Positions 18,304 through 28,966 of a stretch of DNA of 64,000 bases are shown piece after piece. A model generated the notes under the pieces. It was not told the origin of the DNA. It worked only from the letters and a program-made list of their open reading frames with translations, and ran no database searches. The DNA is taken from positions 1,176,001 through 1,240,000 of the forward strand of contig NZ_CP120416.1 in assembly GCF_032773895.1 (NCBI RefSeq), given 5' to 3'. Origin of the DNA: Teredinibacter sp. KSP-S5-2 (GTDB lineage: Bacteria; Pseudomonadota; Gammaproteobacteria; Pseudomonadales; Cellvibrionaceae). Each line of letters starts with the position of its first letter. Position 1 is the first letter of the stretch. A program made the translations under genes and the position numbers.

Positions 18304-18528
18304 ATGAAGATAAAAAGTATTTTTTTTAATGCGCTATTTATTGTTTTAAATTCTGGTTTTAACATAGCTGTATTTTTAGTTTCTTATAAATACTTGACCT
18401 TTCCTTATCTTTATGAAGAGCAAAGAATGGATAATGCACCTTTGATCTTTATTTATGTCGTCCCTGCGTTCTTCTTGGTCTCTTTTTTTATGTTTTCTTT
18501 TCTTATGTACAGGAATAGAGCACGGTAG
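18304..18528 (+). CDS. Small two-helix membrane protein after tae4, candidate immunity protein
   Basis: 74 residues from ATG 18304 (GAG at 18297-18299 just upstream; a strong GGGAGG lies at 18285-18290). Two hydrophobic segments (about 5-27 and 47-67) flank a 20-residue loop containing KYLTFPYLYEEQRMDNAP. The gene starts five bases after the tae4 stop, so the two are co-transcribed. Known Tai4 immunity proteins are larger and periplasmic with a signal peptide, so this does not look like Tai4. Position alone suggests immunity or a helper. I do not recognise the family. Confidence 0.55.
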   Translation: MKIKSIFFNALFIVLNSGFNIAVFLVSYKYLTFPYLYEEQRMDNAPLIFIYVVPAFFLVSFFMFSFLMYRNRAR

Positions 18529-18637
18529 ATATATTGTTGTAGAGAGACTTATATTATTGAATTGTTTATGGATGGAATGGTTGGATAGACCTCGATCCTA
18601 TCTATAGGCTAGGTTAAAAAGTAAACTGAGTAATAAA

Positions 18638-19588
18638 ATGCCAATCTTTGATATTATAGAAGGTAAGCTTACTGCCGTTGAGCAGAGAAATTTTTCTCTG
18701 GAAAAAGATTTACAGTCTTTGATTGAGAGAAATCTCGAAACAGTCTTTAATTGTCGGTTTATTGCTAGTGAATTTTCAACCGGTTCTCAGCATGCTGGAA
18801 GAATTGATAGTTTAGCTCTATCTGAAGAAGATAATCCAGTAATTATCGAATATAAAAAAGTTGAATCGTCAGAACTTATTAACCAAAGTCTCTTCTATTT
18901 GCATTGGATCTATGACCATAAAGGTGATTTCGAGATTGCTGTTCAGAAAGCTTTAGGTAGTGATATTCGAGTGGATTGGTCGGATGTTAGAGTTATTTGT
19001 ATCGCCCCAAACTATAAAAAGTATGATTTGCATGCAGTGCAGGTGATGGGAGCAAATATTGAGCTTTGGAAATATCGATTATTTGCCAATGATTCTCTTT
19101 ATCTTGAAGAGGTTTTTCATACATCTAAGACAACTAACGTCTCTCTCTCTACAAGATCCAATGATGGTGGATATAAAAATCCTGTGATGGTTGAAGCAGG
19201 TAAAAAAGCTGCGTTAACTCGTGCTACTGCTACATATACCTTCGAGGAGAGGTTGGAGGGGAAAAGTCAGGAGATACAAGAATTGACGATGGTTGTTCGT
19301 GAATTTATTCTAGGATTAGATGAGTCCGTTGAAGAAGTGCCTAAAAAACACTATGTTGCTTATAAAGTTTCTCAAAATATCGCCTGTATGGAAGTTCAAG
19401 GTAGGAACATAAAATTATTTTTAAAGTTAAATCCGTCTGATATTCCTCTTAATACAAAGAACTATCGTGATGTAACTTCGATCGGTCATTTTGGAACAGG
19501 TGATGTCGAGTTTACAATATCGTCAGAAGAAGAATTTGAAGTGGCGAAACAGTATATAGTAATGGCATACAACCGATTTGGTGGTTAG
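18638..19588 (+). CDS. Predicted PD-(D/E)XK nuclease-like protein with DUF5655-like C-terminus
   Basis: 316 residues. The N-terminus (EKDLQSLIERNLETVFNCRFIASEF) and the motif GRIDSLALSEEDNPVIIEYKK (about 55-75), with spaced Asp and E-x-K, resemble the nuclease fold of NucS/DUF91-type proteins. The C-terminal ~110 residues (KKHYVAYKVSQNIACMEVQGRNIKLFLKLNPSDI...DVEFTISSEEEFEVAKQYIVMAYN) resemble the DUF5655 'predicted transport' domain often fused to it. Cytoplasmic, DNA-related, possibly a stand-alone defence or repair protein. It follows the tae4 pair by about 110 bases on the same strand. Function is not established experimentally as far as I know. Confidence 0.65.
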   Translation: MPIFDIIEGKLTAVEQRNFSLEKDLQSLIERNLETVFNCRFIASEFSTGSQHAGRIDSLALSEEDNPVIIEYKKVESSELINQSLFYLHWIYDHKGDFEIAVQKALGSDIRVDWSDVRVICIAPNYKKYDLHAVQVMGANIELWKYRLFANDSLYLEEVFHTSKTTNVSLSTRSNDGGYKNPVMVEAGKKAALTRATATYTFEERLEGKSQEIQELTMVVREFILGLDESVEEVPKKHYVAYKVSQNIACMEVQGRNIKLFLKLNPSDIPLNTKNYRDVTSIGHFGTGDVEFTISSEEEFEVAKQYIVMAYNRFGG

Positions 19589-19624
19589 TGATTATAGAAG
19601 TTACAAGTAACTAATAGTGGCCTG

Positions 19625-19669
19625 TAACGGTAGATTCTCCAGGCTTACTCTGGAGGAAATCTACCGTTA
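19625..19669. repeat. Long hairpin copying the end of the neighbouring gene
   Basis: Left arm TAACGGTAGATT + CTCCAG (19625-19642) pairs with CTGGAG + AATCTACCGTTA (19650-19669) with only a 2-base bulge and a 7-base loop. The last bases of the convergent lipoprotein gene (19683-19695) carry the same AATCTACCGTTAA again. No T-run follows on either strand, but it sits between convergent genes and may act as a bidirectional terminator or RNA end stabiliser. Confidence 0.7.
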
Positions 19670-19681
19670 ATTCCTAGTTTA

Positions 19682-21025
19682 TCAATCTACCGTTAACACT
19701 TCCGACTGCACCCACAGCGTCGACATACGAGTCTGATCCTTCAGGGTCAGATTACGTAATTGATATGGGGCCGAGATACCACTCTCTGATAATATTTCCT
19801 CGTCAACAGTTAAGGTGATGGTGTCACTTGCATCTAACCACTTGGCGGCCATTACCTGAATCGCCGATTCTGACTCGGCTCCGGTAACCATAACACTGGC
19901 TTCATAACGACCTGGCGTATAGGTTTCAACTTGTAATTCAACCTTGAACGAGTTGGAGTCTGATATTTTGTGAATATTTACATCCGAGTTATAGCGTGCG
20001 GTTTTTGCGGAAAGTGCAAACGCTAAACGGCCGTCACGACGGACAAGAGTAGCACCGTCCTGATATTCAACCGAAGTTTGCAATTCCCACAACCCCGGCG
20101 CTGCGCTACCAGCTTGCGTAGTATCTGCTTTTAATCGTATCGCACCGTCTTTTTGTGTCAGTTCAACCGGATAACGTTTTCCTTCTGGAGAAACCAAGTT
20201 GCCGTTCATGTAGTTCAAGTTAGCTTCGCTGGAGAGACCTTCGAGCTGTAGGTTGATATCCAGCTCTTCACCTTGCAGTACTTCCGGTTTTTTGGTTGCC
20301 ATAACCAAAACTTTATTGCTGTTCTTTTCCTGAACGTGAACAAAGTATTGTTTGTCTGAAACGGTTGACTTAGAGCGAATTGTAACGGGCTCTGGCTTAA
20401 AGCTCGATTTCATCTGCATGGCGGATGTGGATTTATCCGTAGCAATACCAGCAGCTTGTAGTTCTTCACCACTAACAAATATTTCAAATGCCTGATCGCC
20501 TTTGGTGACGATACCACCTTGTTCTATCTCAATTGTTTCCATTGCTATCGGTTTTTCACCTTTGGCGGAAGATTTAGGTTGGATTCGAATTAAGGCGCTC
20601 TTGGATGTTACCGGCAGGCTGATGCCTTTATTGAGTTCACTACCTGAAACCGATAACTTGAAAGCTCGGCTTTGTTCTTCGTAGCCTGTCGGTTGCGTTT
20701 GTATTTCGGACCGGTTATCAACAACGTAGCTGAAGCTTACGGATTCCTTGTTGGTATTTATATTGGCAAGGTTGCTTTGGCTGAAATCGGGTTGAACCAC
20801 TTCATCTGTAGTGATGTCGTTTTCAGTGGGCGCAGCCAATTGTGTTTGAATCACTTTCTCTTGTGAGGTTGTTGATGTTTCTGCGGATGTAGTGGTGGCG
20901 TTATCGCCTCCACTACAGGAGGTGAGTACAGCTGTAACGCAACTAATGAGAATCGCCGAATACATATTTTTCATTTTGCTGTTATTCCGTGAATTAGTAA
21001 AATAGGTTTTAGTTAAATTTTTCAT
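19682..21025 (-). CDS. Secreted lipoprotein, DUF4785-like, partner of the lipase-like gene
   Basis: 447 residues. A hydrophobic segment YSAILISCVTAVLTSCSGG (22-40) ends in a lipobox (LTSC), then a Thr/Ser-rich linker, so an outer-membrane or periplasmic lipoprotein is likely. The rest is all beta: two stretches with the repeated form SFKVELQVETYTPGRYEASVMV / FVHVQEKNSNKVLVMATKKPEV, which look like immunoglobulin-like sandwiches and recall the DUF4785 family. ATG 21025 is chosen because AGGGGA sits six bases upstream; the internal ATG at 20974 lacks such a site. It follows the lipase-like gene by 13 bases, same strand. Possibly a chaperone or surface partner of that hydrolase (inference from position). 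Confidence 0.6.
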   Translation of the reverse strand: MKNLTKTYFTNSRNNSKMKNMYSAILISCVTAVLTSCSGGDNATTTSAETSTTSQEKVIQTQLAAPTENDITTDEVVQPDFSQSNLANINTNKESVSFSYVVDNRSEIQTQPTGYEEQSRAFKLSVSGSELNKGISLPVTSKSALIRIQPKSSAKGEKPIAMETIEIEQGGIVTKGDQAFEIFVSGEELQAAGIATDKSTSAMQMKSSFKPEPVTIRSKSTVSDKQYFVHVQEKNSNKVLVMATKKPEVLQGEELDINLQLEGLSSEANLNYMNGNLVSPEGKRYPVELTQKDGAIRLKADTTQAGSAAPGLWELQTSVEYQDGATLVRRDGRLAFALSAKTARYNSDVNIHKISDSNSFKVELQVETYTPGRYEASVMVTGAESESAIQVMAAKWLDASDTITLTVDEEILSESGISAPYQLRNLTLKDQTRMSTLWVQSEVLTVD

Positions 21026-21038
21026 TTAGTTTCCCCTA

Positions 21039-21890
21039 TCAAATATCGTTTCGCAGAATAACGTCGAGATCAAAGCACTTACGTCGACTTTGGTTATGGC
21101 TGAGGGGTTCTTTACCCTTAGTTCTATCTTTGTCTTTAAACCATGTATAACCTGCGGCCTGTTGGCTGGAGCAGTTTAAGAATCCGTCGGAGCAACTATC
21201 CAACCAGGCCTGAGTAATTTCCAGCCCCAGGTTTTCTGTGTAGCCGCCACAGTAGCTGTCGGCATCCCATATTGCTGTTTCTACATCGGTTCCCACAACA
21301 CTATAAAATGGTTTTGGTAGGGCGGGTCTGTCACTCGTGCCGTATAACCATTGAGAGTTGTAGTTCGCCATCCAGGATGTTTGTTGCATTCTTACAGCGT
21401 CGGATTCGAAGCCAAGTAACCAGCCTACGGACTGTTCAAACCCGTTACCGTTCATTACTGCGTTGGCCAAAGGTGTGCCAGCGCTGGATGGTGCTAGAGC
21501 GTTAACCCAACGAATGGCTGAAATAATCGTTGGATAACGGCTATCCCAGGTTGGGTTAGACATAATCCAGCGCATCATATTGCCGCCATTTGAGTGAGTA
21601 ATAACCACCAGGTCATCAATATTTTTACTGGTAATAAAATTGGATAACTGATCTGCCAGACACCCCGCTGCCTGAGCGTGCCACATGTATTGGTTAAAAT
21701 CACAATTGATTACAGTGTACATACTTTGATTGGGTAATCCCTGTCTAACTGAATTGACAAAATCGGACTTCCAATAGTCATTTAATGCATCTGTTTGCTG
21801 ACCAGTGCCATGCACAAAGGCTACGCCTGTAACGGCATATGCTGATTGATAAATAAAAAAACAAATGACCAGAGCGATTAGCTTTTTCAT
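21039..21890 (-). CDS. Secreted alpha/beta-hydrolase (lipase-like)
   Basis: Signal peptide MKKLIALVICFFIYQSAYA, then GVAFVHGTGQQTDALNDYW (oxyanion-loop His-Gly) and VVITHSNGGNMMRW, the nucleophile elbow with Ser in T-H-S-N-G instead of the common G-x-S-x-G. Several paired Cys in the C-terminal half (YCGGYTENLG, DSCSDGFLNCSSQQ) suggest disulfides. 283 residues, exported. The catalytic His is probably in the C-terminal DKDRTKGKEPLSHNQSRRKC stretch, where SHNQSR also recalls other secreted lipase-like proteins. First gene of a two-gene operon with the downstream lipoprotein. Substrate unknown (lipid, polyester or ester). Confidence 0.7.
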   Translation of the reverse strand: MKKLIALVICFFIYQSAYAVTGVAFVHGTGQQTDALNDYWKSDFVNSVRQGLPNQSMYTVINCDFNQYMWHAQAAGCLADQLSNFITSKNIDDLVVITHSNGGNMMRWIMSNPTWDSRYPTIISAIRWVNALAPSSAGTPLANAVMNGNGFEQSVGWLLGFESDAVRMQQTSWMANYNSQWLYGTSDRPALPKPFYSVVGTDVETAIWDADSYCGGYTENLGLEITQAWLDSCSDGFLNCSSQQAAGYTWFKDKDRTKGKEPLSHNQSRRKCFDLDVILRNDI

Positions 21891-22485
21891 TTTTTCCTCG
21901 TGATATGAATAAGTTGGGGGTCAATTTTGACTTGGTAATAATTTAAGGAGTATTAATTTGCGAAATTTTTTAATGTTTGCAATTGAGGTGGTCGTAGAAA
22001 ATTTCTTTTTGTCCTCCTATAAAACCACATGCGTGTTTGTTACATATTTATATTCCTTTTCCTTGTTGGGATAATGCATTTTTAATTTTTGATGTAGGTA
22101 TGCGTTGTTTAAGTCTTTCCGTCTTGTTGTTTTTTCGATCTTTATTATTAAGTTTTTCTAAATTAATAATCTGTTATTAACTGGAAGTGGTGTGCGTTAT
22201 TTTTTGATCTGATTTGTTTGTCTATCAGAAAGATAATTATTTCGATTAAGTTAAATTAAAAGAGGAATTAAGTGCGTTGATACTGTTTTGTTTTTTTAGG
22301 TTTTTAAAAGCAAACAGATTCTTATGGTTATTTTGAGAGGATTGTATCAGGCCTATTTTATTTGTTGTTTTTGTGCTTTTTTGTTGCCAACGAGTTAAAT
22401 CTTTTTTTGGTTGATACCTATAAAATATCTATTGGTTGGAAAAATAAAAATAATTAATCTTCCCGCTTTGGGAGGTGGAGAAAAT
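21891..22485. other. AT-rich divergent intergenic region
   Basis: About 595 bases between the divergent lipase-like and subtilase genes, very AT-rich with many T-runs. Promoters for both genes must lie here. The only firm element is the ribosome site of the subtilase (GGAGGTGGAG, 22471-22480). No palindrome, small gene or terminator could be supported. Confidence 0.5.
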
Positions 22486-25400
22486 ATGAAAAACAATAAT
22501 ATGTTTCAAGCAAAAAAAAGATTAAGAGGCGCTTGTTTAGTATTGGCCGCTTTTTCTCTTGTAAATGGTTCATCTGCTGAAGATTTGTTTGTTGCTAACG
22601 CAGAGGTAGGGAATCAAACCAATACGTCTATCAGCGCCGATAAAAATCTTGGTTATGTGCCGGGCGAGTATATTGTTACCCTAAAAGAGGGGGTTGATCC
22701 AGAGGCTGTTTTATTGCCGAAAGTTGTTCAAGCGAAATCCGCTAGACAGCTATCCCCGGCTAATTCAGTATCTGATATCGAATTTGACCCAATTGTCAGC
22801 AAGCAGGCTGTTTTAAGAAAAGCAAAAAAGACTGTATTGCAATCACGACTTCGTTCCAGCAGTGCACCTACCGATGCGCAGTTGTTGCAGGACGCCTATA
22901 GAAAAATGAATGGTTTTGGTAAAAAACTCTACCGAACCTATCGTTTGAAGAACTATCAAGGAGATTTGCAACAGTTAAAAAATCATGCAGATATTGAGTC
23001 GGTTGAACCCAATATTATCTATACCACGTTCTATCAACCTCAAGACCCTTATTACGCTCAACAATGGGCACACCAGAATACCAGCATAGAGCAGGCATGG
23101 GATATTAATCCGGGTAGTAGTGAAACTATTGTTGCGGTGATTGATACCGGTGTCGACTATGCGCATGAAGATTTACAAAACAATATCTGGCGAGACCTTA
23201 CCGGAGTGCCGGGAAAAGATTTCGTTAATATCGATACGGCAGCATATGTGAGTCAGGGTTATGAACTGATTGCCGATGAGGATTATTCTCTGGAGGATGA
23301 TGATCCGTCTGATATTAATGGTCACGGAACCCATGTTTCCGGAATTATTGCCGCTGTAAATAATAATCTTGGTGTAGTTGGTGTAAACCCCAACGCCAAA
23401 ATTATGCCTTTACGTGCAGGTTTCTCGTTGATGCGAGGAGGGCAGGAGTATGGTTTATTAGACAGTGCTGCGATTATTAAAGCCATCAATTATGCGGTTG
23501 ATAATGGTGCCGATGTAATTAATATGAGTTTTGGTTCGTCTCAATTTTCTTCGGCTACGGAACTGGCTTTGAATAATGCCTATGCTCAAGGTGTCACACT
23601 TGTTGGTGGTGCAGGTAATAGCGCTGTAGATAGTGTGTTTTATCCCGCAGGTTATGACAACGTTATTGCTGTCAGCAGTATTGATAGTGCCAGTAAACGC
23701 TCCTGGTTTTCTAACTATGGTGACTGGGTAGACGTAGCCGCACCTGGCAGTAGTATTCTATCCACTATCCCTCTTGCCAAAAGTGATGCTGCTACACCGG
23801 GTTATGCCGTTTTAAGTGGTACTTCCATGGCATCGCCCTATGTGGCTGGTGTGGCTAGTTTAATTTTGTCACACAATGCAAATGCGACTCCTGAAAAAGT
23901 AAAATACATTTTGACGTCGGCAACTAACCAGCCAAATAGCAGTACGGACAAAATTATTGGTTCGGGTGTAACAAACGTCGCCGAAGCGTTGCAAATCAGT
24001 TTGAATGCACAACTACCTTCAGCAGTAATTACATCTCCTGAGTTTAATGCGTTGTTAATGGATGATGTGATTGATGTGTTTGGCACTATTGGCGGTAACT
24101 ACACCCTCGAAATTGCGGACACGCCTTATGCAACTCAGTGGACGTTATTACAATCTGGCGTAAATCCCGCAAACAATCTAGTTGGACAAATTACGTCAAC
24201 TACAAATATTACACGGGGCGATGTGAAGTATCTTCGCTTAACAGATACGGTGTCAGGTGTTACCCATTCAGATTTATTACAATTGCGTTTGTTTGATAAA
24301 AGCCCTGGTTGGCCACAAAACACGTTTGGCCATCATATGGGGTCACCCAATACGTTTGACTTGGACAACGATGGCTCTAAAGAAATTGTGGTTGGAGTGA
24401 GCTATGGTGTGGAGAGCGGAACTCTATTTGTTTTCAATCACGATGGCAGTTTACGTTGGTCTAAAAGCATTGCCAACAGATTGGTGGGAAGCCCCGCAAT
24501 CGCGGATATCGATCTGGATGGCGTAGCAGAAATCGCGGTGAGCGGTTGGGGTGGTGTGTATGTGTATAATGCCGACGGCTCTAATCAAGAGGGTAGCTGG
24601 CCTAAACTGTTTTATACCCACCGCGATCCGGTCATGACGGATTTGGATAACGATGGCGATATGGAAATTGTGATTCCAACCGCTGATGGTCCACTGCCTA
24701 ATTTCAAAGATCTTACTAAAGTACAAGCTTTTCATCACGATGGTACATCTTTAACTGGTTGGCCAATTGCTGCATCTAATGCTGCAACTGTTGCCAGTGC
24801 TGATTTTGATGGTGATGGCTTTAAAGAAGTGGCATTTGGTACCTATGGAAAAACCTCCGGTGCTTATGGAACAGAGACTACACCGTTTTATCTAGTGAAG
24901 TATACGGGGGAAAGCTTTTCTCCTGCATGGCCAAGATCTGTTACCGGTTGGGTCGAAGCGCCGCCCGTCATTGGCGATATGGATCTGGATGGTGAGTTGG
25001 AAATAGCCACGATTACTGCATCACATGTTTATGCGTTAAATCCAGACGGTTCTGATTTATCTGCAAATTGGCCGATAGCGATGAATATCAACTATTGGAC
25101 CGTTCACCAACCGCCTGTGTTGGCTGATATTGATCGTGACAATGATTTGGAATTATTGTTTACCAGCGGTTTAGCTAACGGTGTCAAAAAACCGTTGATT
25201 CATTTATATCACCACGATGCAACACCGGTAAATGGTTGGCCTGTTGCCGCAACACAAATTGCTGACAATGGATATAACAGCATCCACCCTGTGGTGGCGG
25301 ATATCGATAGTGATAATGAAGTGGATGTAGTTATTCGGACGAACCAGAATATTGTCGTGTTTTCTCCAACAGGTGTCGCTAAAACTGCGCTTGGGCAATT

Positions 25401-26145
25401 CCAAAGTAATGGCCTTGGTATTGGCGGTAGCAGTCCGTTTCCAATCGCGACAGATTTAAATAGTGACAATCAAATTGAGCTTTTGGTTATTTCTAATAGC
25501 GACACGATTAATTTGTATCAATACGGTTTATACAACGAAGACAATGTAGAGTGGTCGATGTTTCAGGGTGACTCTGCTAACTCGGGTGTAAATCTCAAAA
25601 AGGTCGGGCCAATCGGGCAGCAAACCTTGAATGGTTCACTCTTCGGTTTGAATAGAGTGTTGTGGGATGGCAGCGCAACCCAGCAGGGTGGTATAACCCG
25701 TGTGGGTGGTCACTTTAGGCGAGAGGAAGCAAATGCCTACGATTATGAGACCTTGATTCAGTTTGATGTTTCTGGCTTGGCTGGTACGGTTGTGGATGCG
25801 ACCCTGCGTTTTCATGTTGTGGGTGGACAATTAGGTGTGACAGAGCAGGTTACGCTATTCAATCAGGATAAAGCCGATTGGTTGCCCGGTACGGTTAACT
25901 ACGATTTTTTCTGCGTTTCAACCGAGAGCTGTCCCTCGTGGCAGAGTGCATTAGGCTCGGTTACCTTGTCGAGTAGTGAAGCACAGTGGGTGGAAATCAA
26001 TAGTGTTGAACTGATGAATGCCATTCGTCATTGGCAACAAAACCCCGCTGACAATCGTGGTTTGGTTCTGGCTGGTGATTTTTATGCCTGGGAGCGATTT
26101 ATCGAGTTGGATTCTGTGGAGTTAGTGGTTAAGTACGCTGAGTAG
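22486..26145 (+). CDS. Large secreted subtilisin-like protease with FG-GAP-type repeats and a DNRLRE C-terminus
   Basis: Start ATG 22486 follows GGAGGTGGAG; the longer frame from 22411 is not needed. Signal peptide (about 1-32), propeptide with YVPGEYIVTLKEG (about 51-63), S8 catalytic domain about 205-505 with Asp220 (AVIDTGVDY), His280 (GHGTHVSG) and Ser447 (SGTSMASPYVAGVASL). Residues about 610-1020 carry eight calcium-type repeats (DLDNDGSKEI, DIDLDGVAEI, DFDGDGFKEV, DIDRDNDLEL and others) as in FG-GAP/VCBS propellers. The last ~175 residues match DNRLRE domains (TLIQFDVSGLAGTVVDATLRFHV). 1219 residues. An extracellular or cell-surface protease; the propeller probably serves adhesion. Confidence 0.88.
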   Translation: MKNNNMFQAKKRLRGACLVLAAFSLVNGSSAEDLFVANAEVGNQTNTSISADKNLGYVPGEYIVTLKEGVDPEAVLLPKVVQAKSARQLSPANSVSDIEFDPIVSKQAVLRKAKKTVLQSRLRSSSAPTDAQLLQDAYRKMNGFGKKLYRTYRLKNYQGDLQQLKNHADIESVEPNIIYTTFYQPQDPYYAQQWAHQNTSIEQAWDINPGSSETIVAVIDTGVDYAHEDLQNNIWRDLTGVPGKDFVNIDTAAYVSQGYELIADEDYSLEDDDPSDINGHGTHVSGIIAAVNNNLGVVGVNPNAKIMPLRAGFSLMRGGQEYGLLDSAAIIKAINYAVDNGADVINMSFGSSQFSSATELALNNAYAQGVTLVGGAGNSAVDSVFYPAGYDNVIAVSSIDSASKRSWFSNYGDWVDVAAPGSSILSTIPLAKSDAATPGYAVLSGTSMASPYVAGVASLILSHNANATPEKVKYILTSATNQPNSSTDKIIGSGVTNVAEALQISLNAQLPSAVITSPEFNALLMDDVIDVFGTIGGNYTLEIADTPYATQWTLLQSGVNPANNLVGQITSTTNITRGDVKYLRLTDTVSGVTHSDLLQLRLFDKSPGWPQNTFGHHMGSPNTFDLDNDGSKEIVVGVSYGVESGTLFVFNHDGSLRWSKSIANRLVGSPAIADIDLDGVAEIAVSGWGGVYVYNADGSNQEGSWPKLFYTHRDPVMTDLDNDGDMEIVIPTADGPLPNFKDLTKVQAFHHDGTSLTGWPIAASNAATVASADFDGDGFKEVAFGTYGKTSGAYGTETTPFYLVKYTGESFSPAWPRSVTGWVEAPPVIGDMDLDGELEIATITASHVYALNPDGSDLSANWPIAMNINYWTVHQPPVLADIDRDNDLELLFTSGLANGVKKPLIHLYHHDATPVNGWPVAATQIADNGYNSIHPVVADIDSDNEVDVVIRTNQNIVVFSPTGVAKTALGQFQSNGLGIGGSSPFPIATDLNSDNQIELLVISNSDTINLYQYGLYNEDNVEWSMFQGDSANSGVNLKKVGPIGQQTLNGSLFGLNRVLWDGSATQQGGITRVGGHFRREEANAYDYETLIQFDVSGLAGTVVDATLRFHVVGGQLGVTEQVTLFNQDKADWLPGTVNYDFFCVSTESCPSWQSALGSVTLSSSEAQWVEINSVELMNAIRHWQQNPADNRGLVLAGDFYAWERFIELDSVELVVKYAE

Positions 26146-26181
26146 TTAGCTTTAATACTTCAGATAGTTACAAAATAAATC

Positions 26182-26268
26182 AGAAGTAATGAACTCGACC
26201 GTCGACAGCAGGGATGCTGGCGACGAGCCAACAGGGATGTTTTTACGGCGTGTCGATGAGTTACTTCT
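26182..26268. repeat. Structured 3' element with two GGGA-loop hairpins
   Basis: An outer stem AGAAGTAA (26182-26189) / TTACTTCT (26261-26268) encloses hairpin CAGCA-GGGA-TGCTG (26206-26219) and hairpin AACA-GGGA-TGTT (26230-26241). The second, ACAGGGATGT, agrees with the CsrA/RsmA SELEX core ACARGGAUGU as I recall it. It lies between the convergent subtilase and katG genes. It could be a dispersed gammaproteobacterial repeat or an RsmA-binding 3' UTR. Confidence 0.6.
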
Positions 26269-26314
26269 GGTTTGAATTCAAAAGTTTTGTTTCGCGGTTC
26301 ATTAATCTTGTGAC

Positions 26315-26338
26315 AAAAAAAAGCGGAGCAAGCTCCGC
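26315..26338 (-). terminator. Rho-independent terminator of katG
   Basis: On the minus strand a GC-rich stem (26332-26338 with 26323-26329, GCGGAGC/GCTCCGC, 2-base loop) is followed directly by eight T (26322 down to 26315). It is 30 bases after the katG stop. Confidence 0.92.
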
Positions 26339-26365
26339 CTTATCACAACAAACAATTTAATGGCT

Positions 26366-28966
<2,601 letters not shown>

